64,000 nt of DNA from NCBI GenBank assembly GCA_015056735.1, contig SVFT01000001.1, positions 484,613 through 548,612 on the forward strand, in the 5' to 3' direction. Numbering within the stretch: position 1 is the first letter of the stretch; each line of letters opens with the position of its first letter. Source of the DNA: Lachnospiraceae bacterium (GTDB lineage: Bacteria > Bacillota > Clostridia > Lachnospirales > Lachnospiraceae). This document shows, piece after piece, positions 9,447-18,100 of this stretch. Under the pieces are notes generated by a model that had not been told where the DNA came from, did not search any database, and saw only the letters and a list, made by a program, of their open reading frames with translations. The position numbers were made by a program, and so were the translations under genes.

Positions 9447-10361
9447 ATGCTGCTGATAGAAGGAACAACAGATTTTCAATTAGACGGTCCGAGTGCTGTC
9501 GCGATCGGGAAGTTTGACGGTATCCACAGAGGACACCAGGAACTTCTTAAAAAGATCAAGGAAACAGGCTTTCAAACCGTCATCTTTACATTTGATCCGC
9601 CGCCGAATGTCCTTTTCGGGCAGACGGAAGTGCGCGGACTGACAACAAGAGAAGAGAAGCGTCGGATCTTTGACAAGCAGGGGATCGACGTGCTGATCGA
9701 GTACCCGCTTAACGAAAAGACCGCTGCGACCGATCCGGAGGATTTTATCGAAGAGATCCTCGTAAAGCGTCTTCGCACCGCATATATTGCGGCCGGAACC
9801 GACCTTTCATTCGGAAGCCGCGGACGCGGCAACAGCGCCCTTTTGGAAAAATGGGCGGACACATATGGATATCAGGTCGAGATCATCGATAAGATCCTCG
9901 ATGAAGGGGAAGAGATCACATCGACCAGGATCCGCGAAGAAGTAAAGCAGGGACATATGCAGACGGTCACGCGTCTGATCGGCTTTCCGTACAGCATCAC
10001 AGGGATCGTGGAGCACGGCAAACGCATCGGCCGCACGATCGGCATCCCGACGGTCAACTTGCTGCCGCCGGATGATAAGCTTCTGCCGCCGCATGGGGTT
10101 TACTACTCCTATGTGTCTTATAACGGAAAGCATTACCGCTCGATCAGCAATGTGGGCGTGAAGCCGACGGTCGGCGACAGGAACGTGCAGGGCGTGGAGT
10201 CCTATCTCTATGATTTTGATGAAGAGATCTATGGGAAAAAGCTGACAGTCAATCTGCTCGAATTCAGAAGGCCGGAAGAGAAGTTCCCGAGTGTGGAAGT
10301 TCTGAAAGCCAAGATGCAGGAAGACGTCGCTGCGGGCGCACAGTACCCGCAGATGTTCTGA
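9447..10361 (+). CDS. ribF: Bifunctional riboflavin kinase / FAD synthetase
   Basis: A 304-residue RibF converting riboflavin to FMN and FMN to FAD. The N-terminal FAD synthetase domain has AIGKFDGIHRGHQELL and later TSTRIREEVKQG; the C-terminal riboflavin kinase barrel has GKRIGRTIGIPTVNLLPP and ISNVGVKPTVG. Full-length and colinear with the family. AGGAG precedes the ATG. Last gene of the nusA-infB series, 35 bases after truB. Confidence 0.95.
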   Translation: MLLIEGTTDFQLDGPSAVAIGKFDGIHRGHQELLKKIKETGFQTVIFTFDPPPNVLFGQTEVRGLTTREEKRRIFDKQGIDVLIEYPLNEKTAATDPEDFIEEILVKRLRTAYIAAGTDLSFGSRGRGNSALLEKWADTYGYQVEIIDKILDEGEEITSTRIREEVKQGHMQTVTRLIGFPYSITGIVEHGKRIGRTIGIPTVNLLPPDDKLLPPHGVYYSYVSYNGKHYRSISNVGVKPTVGDRNVQGVESYLYDFDEEIYGKKLTVNLLEFRRPEEKFPSVEVLKAKMQEDVAAGAQYPQMF

Positions 10362-10392
10362 CCGGCAGACAGAAGTTTTAATGAGGTTTTAC

Positions 10393-11448
10393 ATGAAAAG
10401 AAATATTGCAACAGGCGCTGCGCTTTTGTGCGCGATGGCCCTGTGCATGCCGCTTCGTTTGCATGCACAGACGACCAAAGATCTAGAGCGCCATGCGGGT
10501 CTCTCCGAACTGATCCATGAAGCCGAAGAGAGCGCAAAGGAACTGGAACAGCAGATCCGCGACGGAAGCGTCAAGAAGCCGAAGCAGAAGCTCTGCGAGG
10601 CAAATAACTGGGGGTATACGAACCTTGGTATCGCGGAAGTCGATAATCATTTAAATGTTCGAAACCAGCCGTCCGAAAGCGGCGAACTCGTCGGCAAGAT
10701 GACCAAGAATGCGGCCTGCGAGATCCTTGATATCGAAGGAGACTGGGCGCATATCAAATCCGGTAAGGTGGAAGGCTACTGCCATACCGATTATCTGCTG
10801 CAGGGCGATGCCGCCAAGAAGCGGGCCAAAGAGACCGTCTATACGGTTGCGATCGTCACAACGACGACTTTAAAGGTCCGTGACGAGCCTAATACGAATT
10901 GTCCCGTTATCACGCTTGTCGGCGAAGAGGAGCGTCTTGAGGTGGTCGATCAGTCCGTAGAGGGCTGGGCCAAGATCATGCTTGATGATGAGGAAGCATA
11001 CGTTTCAACGGAATTTGTCAAGATCGAAGAAGAGCTGACGACCGCCGTTACGATGAAAGAACTGTTATACGGACAGGACGGCGTCTCCAATACGAGAGTC
11101 GATCTGTGTCAGTTTGCAAAGAAGTTTGTCGGCAACCGCTACGTATGGGGCGGCACAAGCCTGACAAACGGCGCGGACTGCTCCGGCTTCGTACAGAGCG
11201 TCTTTAAGAACTTCGGCATCAAGCTTCCGAGATCTTCGAGAGAACAGGCGACTGTCGGTACCAAGATCAAGCTTTCCGAGGCAAAGCCGGGCGACCTGAT
11301 CTTCTATGCAAAGGGCGGCAGGATCAATCACGTTGCGCTTTATATCGGCAACGGACAGGTCGTACACGCCAGCAGCCCCAAGAGCGGTATCAAGATCTCC
11401 AATGCGACATACCGTTCGCCCGCGACGATCCGACGTGTCATGAAGTAG
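10393..11448 (+). CDS. Secreted SH3-domain NlpC/P60 peptidoglycan hydrolase
   Basis: A ~351-residue exported cell-wall hydrolase. MKRNIATGAALLCAMALCMPLRLHAQ is a signal peptide ending in an AQ cleavage site. A short charged segment is followed by two bacterial SH3 domains (about 75-145 and 150-215, LNVRNQPSESGELVG and LKVRDEPNTNCPV). The C-terminal NlpC/P60 domain has the catalytic Cys in GADCSGFV (about 262), followed by the His residues of INHVALYIG and VVHASS. It likely cleaves D-gamma-Glu-diaminopimelate bonds in peptides of the wall. The ATG at 10393 has TGAGG six bases upstream; an in-frame ATG at 10381 has no good site. Confidence 0.9.
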   Translation: MKRNIATGAALLCAMALCMPLRLHAQTTKDLERHAGLSELIHEAEESAKELEQQIRDGSVKKPKQKLCEANNWGYTNLGIAEVDNHLNVRNQPSESGELVGKMTKNAACEILDIEGDWAHIKSGKVEGYCHTDYLLQGDAAKKRAKETVYTVAIVTTTTLKVRDEPNTNCPVITLVGEEERLEVVDQSVEGWAKIMLDDEEAYVSTEFVKIEEELTTAVTMKELLYGQDGVSNTRVDLCQFAKKFVGNRYVWGGTSLTNGADCSGFVQSVFKNFGIKLPRSSREQATVGTKIKLSEAKPGDLIFYAKGGRINHVALYIGNGQVVHASSPKSGIKISNATYRSPATIRRVMK

Positions 11449-11461
11449 CGGGAAAAAGCGC

Positions 11462-11490
11462 TTTACATATAATAGCGCCTATGCTATAAT
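11462..11490 (+). promoter_or_regulatory. Promoter of rpsO
   Basis: TTTACA (11462-11467), a 17-base spacer and a perfect TATAAT (11485-11490) make a strong sigma-A promoter. It would start transcription near 11497, giving an approximately 110-base leader ahead of rpsO. Confidence 0.8.
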
Positions 11491-11496
11491 CATCAA

Positions 11497-11606
11497 GTGT
11501 TGTTTGCCGTCACTTAGGCAGCGGATACTCCAACCGCGTCCCGGTGATCGGTGTATCAGTCGATCGAAAGCGGTCGACATGCGAGATTTATCAGGAGGAA
11601 ATTTAC
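11497..11606 (+). promoter_or_regulatory. rpsO 5' leader, candidate S15 autoregulatory RNA
   Basis: The ~110-base untranslated leader between the promoter and rpsO is GC-rich and contains complementary segments (for example AACCGCG... and the GATCG/CGATC pair near 11547-11563) before the AGGAGGA site. In many bacteria S15 represses its own translation by binding a structured leader, with different folds per lineage. The leader is visible; the regulatory role is inference and no specific Rfam fold was verified. Confidence 0.4.
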
Positions 11607-11873
11607 ATGATCGCAAAAGAAAAGAAAACATCTATTATCAATGAGTATGCGAGAACAGCAGGCGATACCGGTTCACCGGAAGTTCAGGTTGCCGTTCTGA
11701 CAGCAAGGATCGCTGAGCTTACAGCGCATCTGCAGGAGAATCCGAAGGATCATCATTCCAGAAGAGGTCTTCTTAAGATGGTTGGTCAGAGACGTGGTCT
11801 TCTTTCTTATCTGAAGAAGAAAGATATCGAGAGATATCGTGCACTGATCGAGAAACTCGGCCTCAGAAAATAA
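11607..11873 (+). CDS. rpsO: 30S ribosomal protein S15
   Basis: An 88-residue S15, primary binder of the 16S rRNA central domain. [22 protein letters not shown] at the start, [19 protein letters not shown] in the middle and [15 protein letters not shown] at the end match the family along its whole length. The start was set at the ATG after AGGAGGA; an upstream in-frame ATG at 11544 would add 21 residues foreign to S15. Own promoter and own terminator, so monocistronic. Confidence 0.97.
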   Translation: MIAKEKKTSIINEYARTAGDTGSPEVQVAVLTARIAELTAHLQENPKDHHSRRGLLKMVGQRRGLLSYLKKKDIERYRALIEKLGLRK

Positions 11874-11882
11874 TAATGCTAA

Positions 11883-11918
11883 AAAGAGGCGGGTTTTGTC
11901 TATCCGCCTCTTTGTTTT
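11883..11918 (+). terminator. Rho-independent terminator of rpsO
   Basis: Ten-base stem AAAGAGGCGG / CCGCCTCTTT with an 11-base loop, followed by GTTTTTC. It begins about 10 bases after the rpsO stop and separates rpsO from pnp. Confidence 0.9.
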
Positions 11919-11928
11919 TCAAGTAACA

Positions 11929-12009
11929 CAGACAGAAGATCTACCCCGAGACCACATCCAAATGTGCGAAAGATCGTGGATTTAGATGTAGTTTCGGTTC
12001 TTCTGTCTG
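11929..12009 (+). promoter_or_regulatory. Extended imperfect stem-loop in the pnp leader
   Basis: Three nested complementary blocks are visible: CAGACAGAAGA (11929-11939) with 11999-12009, eleven perfect pairs; CCGAGAC (11946-11952) with GTTTCGG (11991-11997), one wobble; and ACATCCAAAT (11954-11963) with ATTTAGATGT (11980-11989), one mismatch. Together they form an ~80-base hairpin ending 37 bases before the pnp start. In Escherichia coli pnp is autoregulated through RNase III cleavage of a leader stem; a similar role here is inference. No U-tract follows, so it is not a simple terminator. Confidence 0.6.
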
Positions 12010-12046
12010 ATAAGATATCTCATTTATGAGACGAAAGGAGAACAAT

Positions 12047-14137
12047 ATGGTAAAAACTTATACCATGGACCTTGCAGGACGTACATTATCCGTAGAGATC
12101 GGCAAGGTTGGCAAACAGGCAAACGGCTGTGCGTTCATGAGATACGGTGATACAACCGTTCTTTCTACGGCAACAGCATCCGACAAACCGAGGGACGGTA
12201 TTGATTTCTTCCCGCTTTCCGTTGAATTCGAGGAGAAAATGTATTCCGTAGGTAAGATCCCCGGCGGTTTCAACAAGAGAGAAGGAAAGGCTTCCGAAAA
12301 CGCTGTTCTGACAAGCCGCGTGATCGACAGACCGATGCGTCCCCTTTTCCCGAAGGACTATCGTAACGATGTCACACTGAACAATATGGTCATGAGCGTT
12401 GACCCTGCATGCCGTCCCGAACTGGTGGCTATGCTCGGCGCAGCGATCGCAACTTCGATTTCCGATATTCCGTTTGACGGCCCCTGCGCGATGACGCAGA
12501 TCGGCATGAAGGACGGTGAGTTCATCGTAAACCCTTCCCAGAAGGAATGGGCTGAAGGCGACCTCAAACTGACTGTTGCTTCCACAGCGACCAAGGTCAT
12601 CATGATCGAGGCCGGTGCAAATGAGATCCCCGAAGCAAAGATGATCGAGGCGATCTACAAGGCGCACGAAGTAAACCAGACGATCATCGCGTTCATCAAT
12701 CAGATGGTGGCAGAGGTAGGCAAGCCGAAGCACAGCTATACAAGCTGCGCGATCCCGGAAGAGATGTTTGCAAAGATCAAAGAGATCGTTCCCCCTTCCG
12801 AGATGGAAGTTGCTGTCTTCACAGACGAGAAGCAGGTTCGTGAAGATAACATTAAGAAGATCACAGAGAAGCTCGAAGAGGCATTTGCGGATAACGAAGA
12901 GTGGCTTGCGATCCTCGGCGAAGCGATCTACCAGTATGAGAAGAAGACAGTACGTAAGATGATCCTCAAAGATCACAAGCGTCCTGACGGCCGTGAGATC
13001 ACACAGATCCGTCCGCTTGCGGCTGAGGTTGACCTCATCCCCCGCGTACACGGCTCCGCTATGTTTACACGTGGTCAGACACAGATCTGCGATGTATGTA
13101 CACTGGCTCCGCTTTCCGAAGCACAGAAGGTTGACGGCATCGATGAGAATGTAACGACCAAGCGCTATATGCATCACTATAATTTCCCGTCCTATTCCGT
13201 AGGTGAGACAAAGCCGAGCCGTGGCCCGGGACGTAGAGAGATCGGCCATGGTGCACTTGCAGAGAGAGCACTTCTCCCTGTTCTTCCTTCCACGGAAGAG
13301 TTCCCGTATGCGATCCGCTGCGTATCCGAGACATTTGAGTCCAACGGTTCCACATCCATGGCTTCCACATGCGCATCCTGTATGTCTCTGATGGCTGCCG
13401 GTGTTCCGATCAAGAAAATGGTTGCGGGCATCAGCTGCGGTCTTGTAACAGGCGATACGGATGATGATTTCGTACTCCTTACCGATATCCAGGGCCTTGA
13501 AGACTTCTTCGGTGATATGGACTTTAAGGTAACAGGTACGACAGAAGGTATCACAGCGATCCAGATGGATATCAAGATCCACGGTCTGACAAGACCGATC
13601 GTTGAAGGTGCGATCGCAAGATGCCGCGAAGCAAGACTTTTCATCATGGATACCTGCATGAAGCCGACGATCGCGAAGCCGCGTGAGACCGTTAACGAAT
13701 ATGCACCGAAGATCGTTCAGATCACGATCGATCCTGAGAAGATCGGTGATGTTGTCGGCCAGAAGGGCAAGACCATCAACGAGATCATCGCAAGAACCGG
13801 CGTGAAGATCGATATCACGGATGACGGTGCAGTGGCTGTGTGCGGTACAGACAAGGCCATGATCGAGAAAGCGATCGAGATGATCAAGATGATCGTAACA
13901 GACTTCGAGGAAGGCCAGATCTTCCAGGGTAAGGTCGTATCCATCAAGGAGTTTGGTGCATTCATCGAGTTTGCACCGGGCAAGGAAGGCATGGTACACA
14001 TCTCCAAGATCGCAAAAGAGCGTATCAACCACGTTGAGGATGTGCTGACACTTGGCGATACGGTTACCGTTGTCTGCCTTGGCAAGGACAAGATGGGCAG
14101 GATCAGCTTCTCCATGAAGGATGTTGCTCAGAAATAA
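12047..14137 (+). CDS. pnp: Polyribonucleotide nucleotidyltransferase (PNPase)
   Basis: A 696-residue 3'-5' phosphorolytic exoribonuclease. Two RNase PH domains (about 5-230 and 305-545) are joined by an all-helical linker. The C-terminal KH domain (VVGQKGKTINEIIARTG, about 560-610) and S1 domain (GQIFQGKVVSIKEFGAFIEF onward, about 620-690) bind RNA. The second PH core shows RPDGREITQIRPL, FTRGQTQ and the conserved GDTDDDFVLLTDIQG. The start at 12047 follows AAGGAG at 6 bases; an ATG at 12026 would prepend seven residues that include the SD. Preceded by a long leader hairpin and followed by its own terminator. Confidence 0.97.
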   Translation: MVKTYTMDLAGRTLSVEIGKVGKQANGCAFMRYGDTTVLSTATASDKPRDGIDFFPLSVEFEEKMYSVGKIPGGFNKREGKASENAVLTSRVIDRPMRPLFPKDYRNDVTLNNMVMSVDPACRPELVAMLGAAIATSISDIPFDGPCAMTQIGMKDGEFIVNPSQKEWAEGDLKLTVASTATKVIMIEAGANEIPEAKMIEAIYKAHEVNQTIIAFINQMVAEVGKPKHSYTSCAIPEEMFAKIKEIVPPSEMEVAVFTDEKQVREDNIKKITEKLEEAFADNEEWLAILGEAIYQYEKKTVRKMILKDHKRPDGREITQIRPLAAEVDLIPRVHGSAMFTRGQTQICDVCTLAPLSEAQKVDGIDENVTTKRYMHHYNFPSYSVGETKPSRGPGRREIGHGALAERALLPVLPSTEEFPYAIRCVSETFESNGSTSMASTCASCMSLMAAGVPIKKMVAGISCGLVTGDTDDDFVLLTDIQGLEDFFGDMDFKVTGTTEGITAIQMDIKIHGLTRPIVEGAIARCREARLFIMDTCMKPTIAKPRETVNEYAPKIVQITIDPEKIGDVVGQKGKTINEIIARTGVKIDITDDGAVAVCGTDKAMIEKAIEMIKMIVTDFEEGQIFQGKVVSIKEFGAFIEFAPGKEGMVHISKIAKERINHVEDVLTLGDTVTVVCLGKDKMGRISFSMKDVAQK

Positions 14138-14153
14138 AACTGAATTGATTGTA

Positions 14154-14185
14154 AAAAGAGATCGGATTTTCCGGTCTCTTTTTTT
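14154..14185 (+). terminator. Rho-independent terminator of pnp
   Basis: Thirteen-base stem with one G-U pair (AAAAGAGATCGGA / TCCGGTCTCTTTT), a TTT loop and a run of T. It starts 17 bases after the pnp stop. Confidence 0.9.
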
Positions 14186-14282
14186 ATGTTTTTGGAGCAA
14201 AACAGAATGACATGTATAGCAATATGATATAATGATAAAGTGATAGACAATTCATGTATATAGTTGGATAAGAGAGATAATT

Positions 14283-15146
14283 ATGATCAATATTACTTTT
14301 CTCACCAGTCATAACCTGGAAATGTTCAGACCGTTTATTCCCACAGATCTTTCGGAATGGCTGTTCCTCGGTCCGCCCATCATGTTAGGTGCGGTATCGG
14401 ATGAGGCGGCATGCGGCTTTTTGCTAATGGTCTGCATAGGTGATCAGGCAGAGATCAGGACGCTGACCGTCGCAGAGGGATATGATCGGGATGATGTCAT
14501 GGAGGCGCTTGTCAGCTTTTCCGGGGATCATCTTGAAGCATTCGGTATCAGGTCCCTGTCGGCGGTATATGAAGGCGATGAGGATCAGGTCGTATCCATG
14601 GACAGAGCTTATCTTGCCCACGGTTTTTCCCTTCGGCTTGAGCGCTGCTACCGGTTCAGGATCCGGATCAGGGACGTACTGGCAAGTGATATGGCAAGGC
14701 GCCTTGCCAATAACCGGGTGGGCTTATCTTCGGAGGGATTAAAGCCTCTGAAAGATGTTCCGGGTCGCTATCTGAACGTGATCCCTAATCCGATGCAGGT
14801 CATCGCCTTTGAATGGTGTGATCCGAATCTAAGCTATGCCTATATCGAGGATCGGCAGGTGACGGGACTTCTCCTTGTTCGAAAGGTGCATGAGCACCTT
14901 TACAGCCTGGAAGACCTCTACACCGTCCGGATCAATCCCATGGCGGTCGTGTCGCTTGTGGGGGCCGTGATGCATGCAGCGGCAACGGCCGTGAAGGAGA
15001 GGCGGATCGATGCATCTTCCGAACTGATCTTTCAGATGACGGAGGAGCGGGGGGTGGAACTTCCGGAAAAGCTGCTTCACATTCTGCCGGAATCATCCCC
15101 CCGGTATCATATTGCGGAACTTGTGCCGCAGCCTTACGAAGTATAG
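14283..15146 (+). CDS. GNAT-like protein (possibly tandem, degenerate), partner of the giant protein
   Basis: A 287-residue cytoplasmic protein. Residues ~1-125 look like an N-acetyltransferase-type fold: AACGFLLMVCIG, AEIRTLTVAEGYDRDDVMEAL and a final LERCYRFRIRI. A second similar strand-helix pattern (VTGLLLVRK, LYSLEDLYT, MAVVSLVGAVMHAA) spans about 180-245. The acetyl-CoA loop (Q/RxxGxG/A) is not recognisable in either half, so catalytic activity is doubtful. It has no signal peptide or membrane segment. The next gene starts 16 bases later and they are almost certainly co-transcribed. A specific function cannot be given; the fold call is moderate. Confidence 0.5.
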   Translation: MINITFLTSHNLEMFRPFIPTDLSEWLFLGPPIMLGAVSDEAACGFLLMVCIGDQAEIRTLTVAEGYDRDDVMEALVSFSGDHLEAFGIRSLSAVYEGDEDQVVSMDRAYLAHGFSLRLERCYRFRIRIRDVLASDMARRLANNRVGLSSEGLKPLKDVPGRYLNVIPNPMQVIAFEWCDPNLSYAYIEDRQVTGLLLVRKVHEHLYSLEDLYTVRINPMAVVSLVGAVMHAAATAVKERRIDASSELIFQMTEERGVELPEKLLHILPESSPRYHIAELVPQPYEV

Positions 15147-15161
15147 ACGAAGGGAGCATAT

Positions 15162-18100
15162 ATGCAACGTCATCTGACCAAAGAAGAGCAACTGAAGATC
15201 CAGCGTGATGCGATCGCAAATCTGCAGCAGAAGCAGGAGCAGATGGGACGTACGCTGGAGGAGAAGAGGGAAGCGCATCAGCAGAGCCGAGACGAGGAGT
15301 ATGGCGGTGTCGAGTCGCTTGTCAGAGACCAGGAATCCATGCTGCAGCAAAGGGAAGAACTGGGGATCCTGAAAAGCAAGCACGATCTGACACCGACGGA
15401 GGCACCGCCTGTTGAAGCAAAGCTTTCCGCAGGTGCGCCGGAAGGATACGGCAAGATCAGACGTAGCCGCTGGAACAGACAGGTAAAGGGCGAACTGCAG
15501 GAAGCACAAAAGCGCGATGCCGCCATCATTGCACGTAAGAGGGCGTTCTTTGAAGAGGAGAAGGTCGATTATGAGGCGATCCAATATGCCCTTGGGACAA
15601 AAGAAGAGCAGGATACACGATCTTCTTCGCAGTATGCGGACATTGCATACGGGACGATCACGCGCAGGACACCTGATTTTCTCAAGGTATGCAAGGACGG
15701 ATCACAGCCTCCGCTTACACACTATCTGCACAATCTGATCACGATCGACCCGGATACCCTGAATCTGCAGGAGACCAAAGTGCTGATCGACCGCTATAAG
15801 GAGCTGCATGCGGCTTCTCATCTGATCGGAGAAGCGCAGCTTGACGAGCGGGGTGTGATCGAACAGAATCCTCATGCGGCATGGGTATTTTTGATGCAGT
15901 GTGCCACGGATTCACTGATGGCCTCGCTGAATGCAATGCCCGATGAGCAGGTGGACCATGATGAGCTTGCCCGGCTTTATGCCTTGTCCCGCCGCATGAA
16001 CCTGGTGGCGACGGCGCTTTATGCTTCCAAATCCTATCATGATCAAAAGAAGGAGATCCGCGACCGGCTTCTGGAAGAAGAGGCTGTATCGGAGCGCGAG
16101 GCTGTGGCGGCGGAGCTTCTTACAGCCAGGGAACAGGAACGTCTGGCAAGACAGGAACTTGCGGAAGTGCGGAAAGATTTTATCCGTACCGGCAGAGGAG
16201 AGATGCGAGAGACGGCTGATGCAAACTGGCCCCTCGGTGATTATGCGGAGGCAGCGATCCGTGTTCTGGGTGATCGGCTGACAGAGCTTCCGGAAAAAGA
16301 ATTCTCGGCTGAGGTGACGCAGCTTGCAAGGCGGCTTGAATTAAATCTCTGGGGCATCGACCGCGCAGTGGAGCAGGTAGCGACCGCAGATACAGGCGCC
16401 AAAGCGGTGTTTAAGAGCGAGATCTTTAAGCAGCTCCTTCGGGAGCTCCTCATCAGAAATGTCGGGGATGCGATCCTGACGGAATCCTACGCGACGGAAC
16501 TGGTATCACAGCATACGGACCGTGTTATGCACATGGAAAAAGTGGAGGGAGAGGAACTTGCAGGCCGTCTTGACCGGCTGGTGGCTTCTCCCGAGATCCT
16601 GCAAAAGATTGAAAAAGCAAAGGAAAGCTGCCGCTATCTGACAGCCGATGTGGGGTCACCTGCGCTGGAAGAAAAGCTTTTGACAGATAGGGAGATATTA
16701 TCCTTTGCACTTGGTGTAGGAGAGAACAAAGATCCGGAAGCAGTGGAGGGAGCGCTCCTTCTTATGAAGGAGAATATCAGCGAATCCTGCGGATACATCC
16801 GTAAGTGGGCTTCCGAGAACATGCCCGGGTTCGAAGGCCGGTTTACCGAGCTTTTCTATCGGAATTACGGCGATCATATTCTGTCCAAATCATTATCGGA
16901 GACGCAGGAGATGCTGCGCAATCTGAAAGACTCCCTGCGGGTTGTAGATCCCGACCTTTATGCAAAGGTAAGAAGCGCGGAGGCAACGCGCACGCAAAGC
17001 GGCGCATCCCACGGGGCATTTGCGGAGGATGTCTCCAACGTATCACGCATGAAGGGCGCCCTGCTTTGCGCCAATGAGCTGTTTGGCGATTCCTTTAAGG
17101 GATATGAGGATGCGATCGCCGATGCGATCGTTAAGATCGCATCATCCGGTGCGTTCGAAGCATTCGGGCTGAAAGCGGGCTGCACGAAGCAGGATATCAA
17201 CAACTTAAGCCCGTCCAGAATGCGTCTGTTTGTATCGGAATTGGAACTTCGCATGCTGCAAAATCTGGAAGCCTGGGACGGGATCCGCGGCGTGGACGAG
17301 GCGGAGTTGAAAAGATCCCTGGCGGAGGGATTGTTGCAGGATACGCCGGAGCAGTTTATCGCCCACATCAGGGAGAGAGACGACGAGGCAAGAAAGGATG
17401 CCAGCTTCCGTGAGGTACGGATCCGCCAGCTGCTCCTTGGCTCGGATCATCTCTCGAAAAAAGCGGTATTTGATTATAAAAAGCGCACCAAGAGTACGGC
17501 GTTTCACTGGTTCGGCAATGCCGAATCCCGCCAGAAGCGCCGGCAGGATCGTATGAAAGCAGGTCGCACGATGCGGGATGCGATGCTGCAGGAGGTATCA
17601 GAGACGACCGGCCGCACCAGGTGGGAAGAAGCACTCGAGAACATGGACCGGTATCTGAAGGCGCCCGTAAGTGAGAAGAAGAAAATTGCCGGATCATTGC
17701 CGAAGGATGCAGCCTTTGAACTGTGGATCTGTGATGCGGAGACGCATCTTGCAGACCGCTACGCCGGTGCCGTGCAGGGTCTGGAGATCGAAGCGTACCG
17801 GAAAGCATTGACGCCCTTTATGCAGATGCACATCGAGCGCCAGATTGTCTTTTTCCGTGAGGTGAGAGCGGCAGGATATGACCTGAAGGAAGGTCTGCCG
17901 CCTGCTCTGTCTGATCTTTATAACCGCCTCCTTCCCATGATGAACGATGAGACGGAGGATTATACAAGCACGGTCCGGGAGGCACTTAAGATCTACCGGT
18001 CAGAGACCGGCAGTGAGGCGCATGAAAAGGAACTTGATGCACGTGCACTCCTGGTTGTGGAGACAAGAGAGCGCCGGATCGCCATATTGAGAAAAGAAGG

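Noticed and set aside
12086..14200. A 704-codon open frame on the minus strand across pnp
   Set aside because: It mirrors the whole of pnp, has no family features (His/Asp/Cys/Leu-rich) and no binding site. Biased codon use in pnp leaves the opposite strand open.
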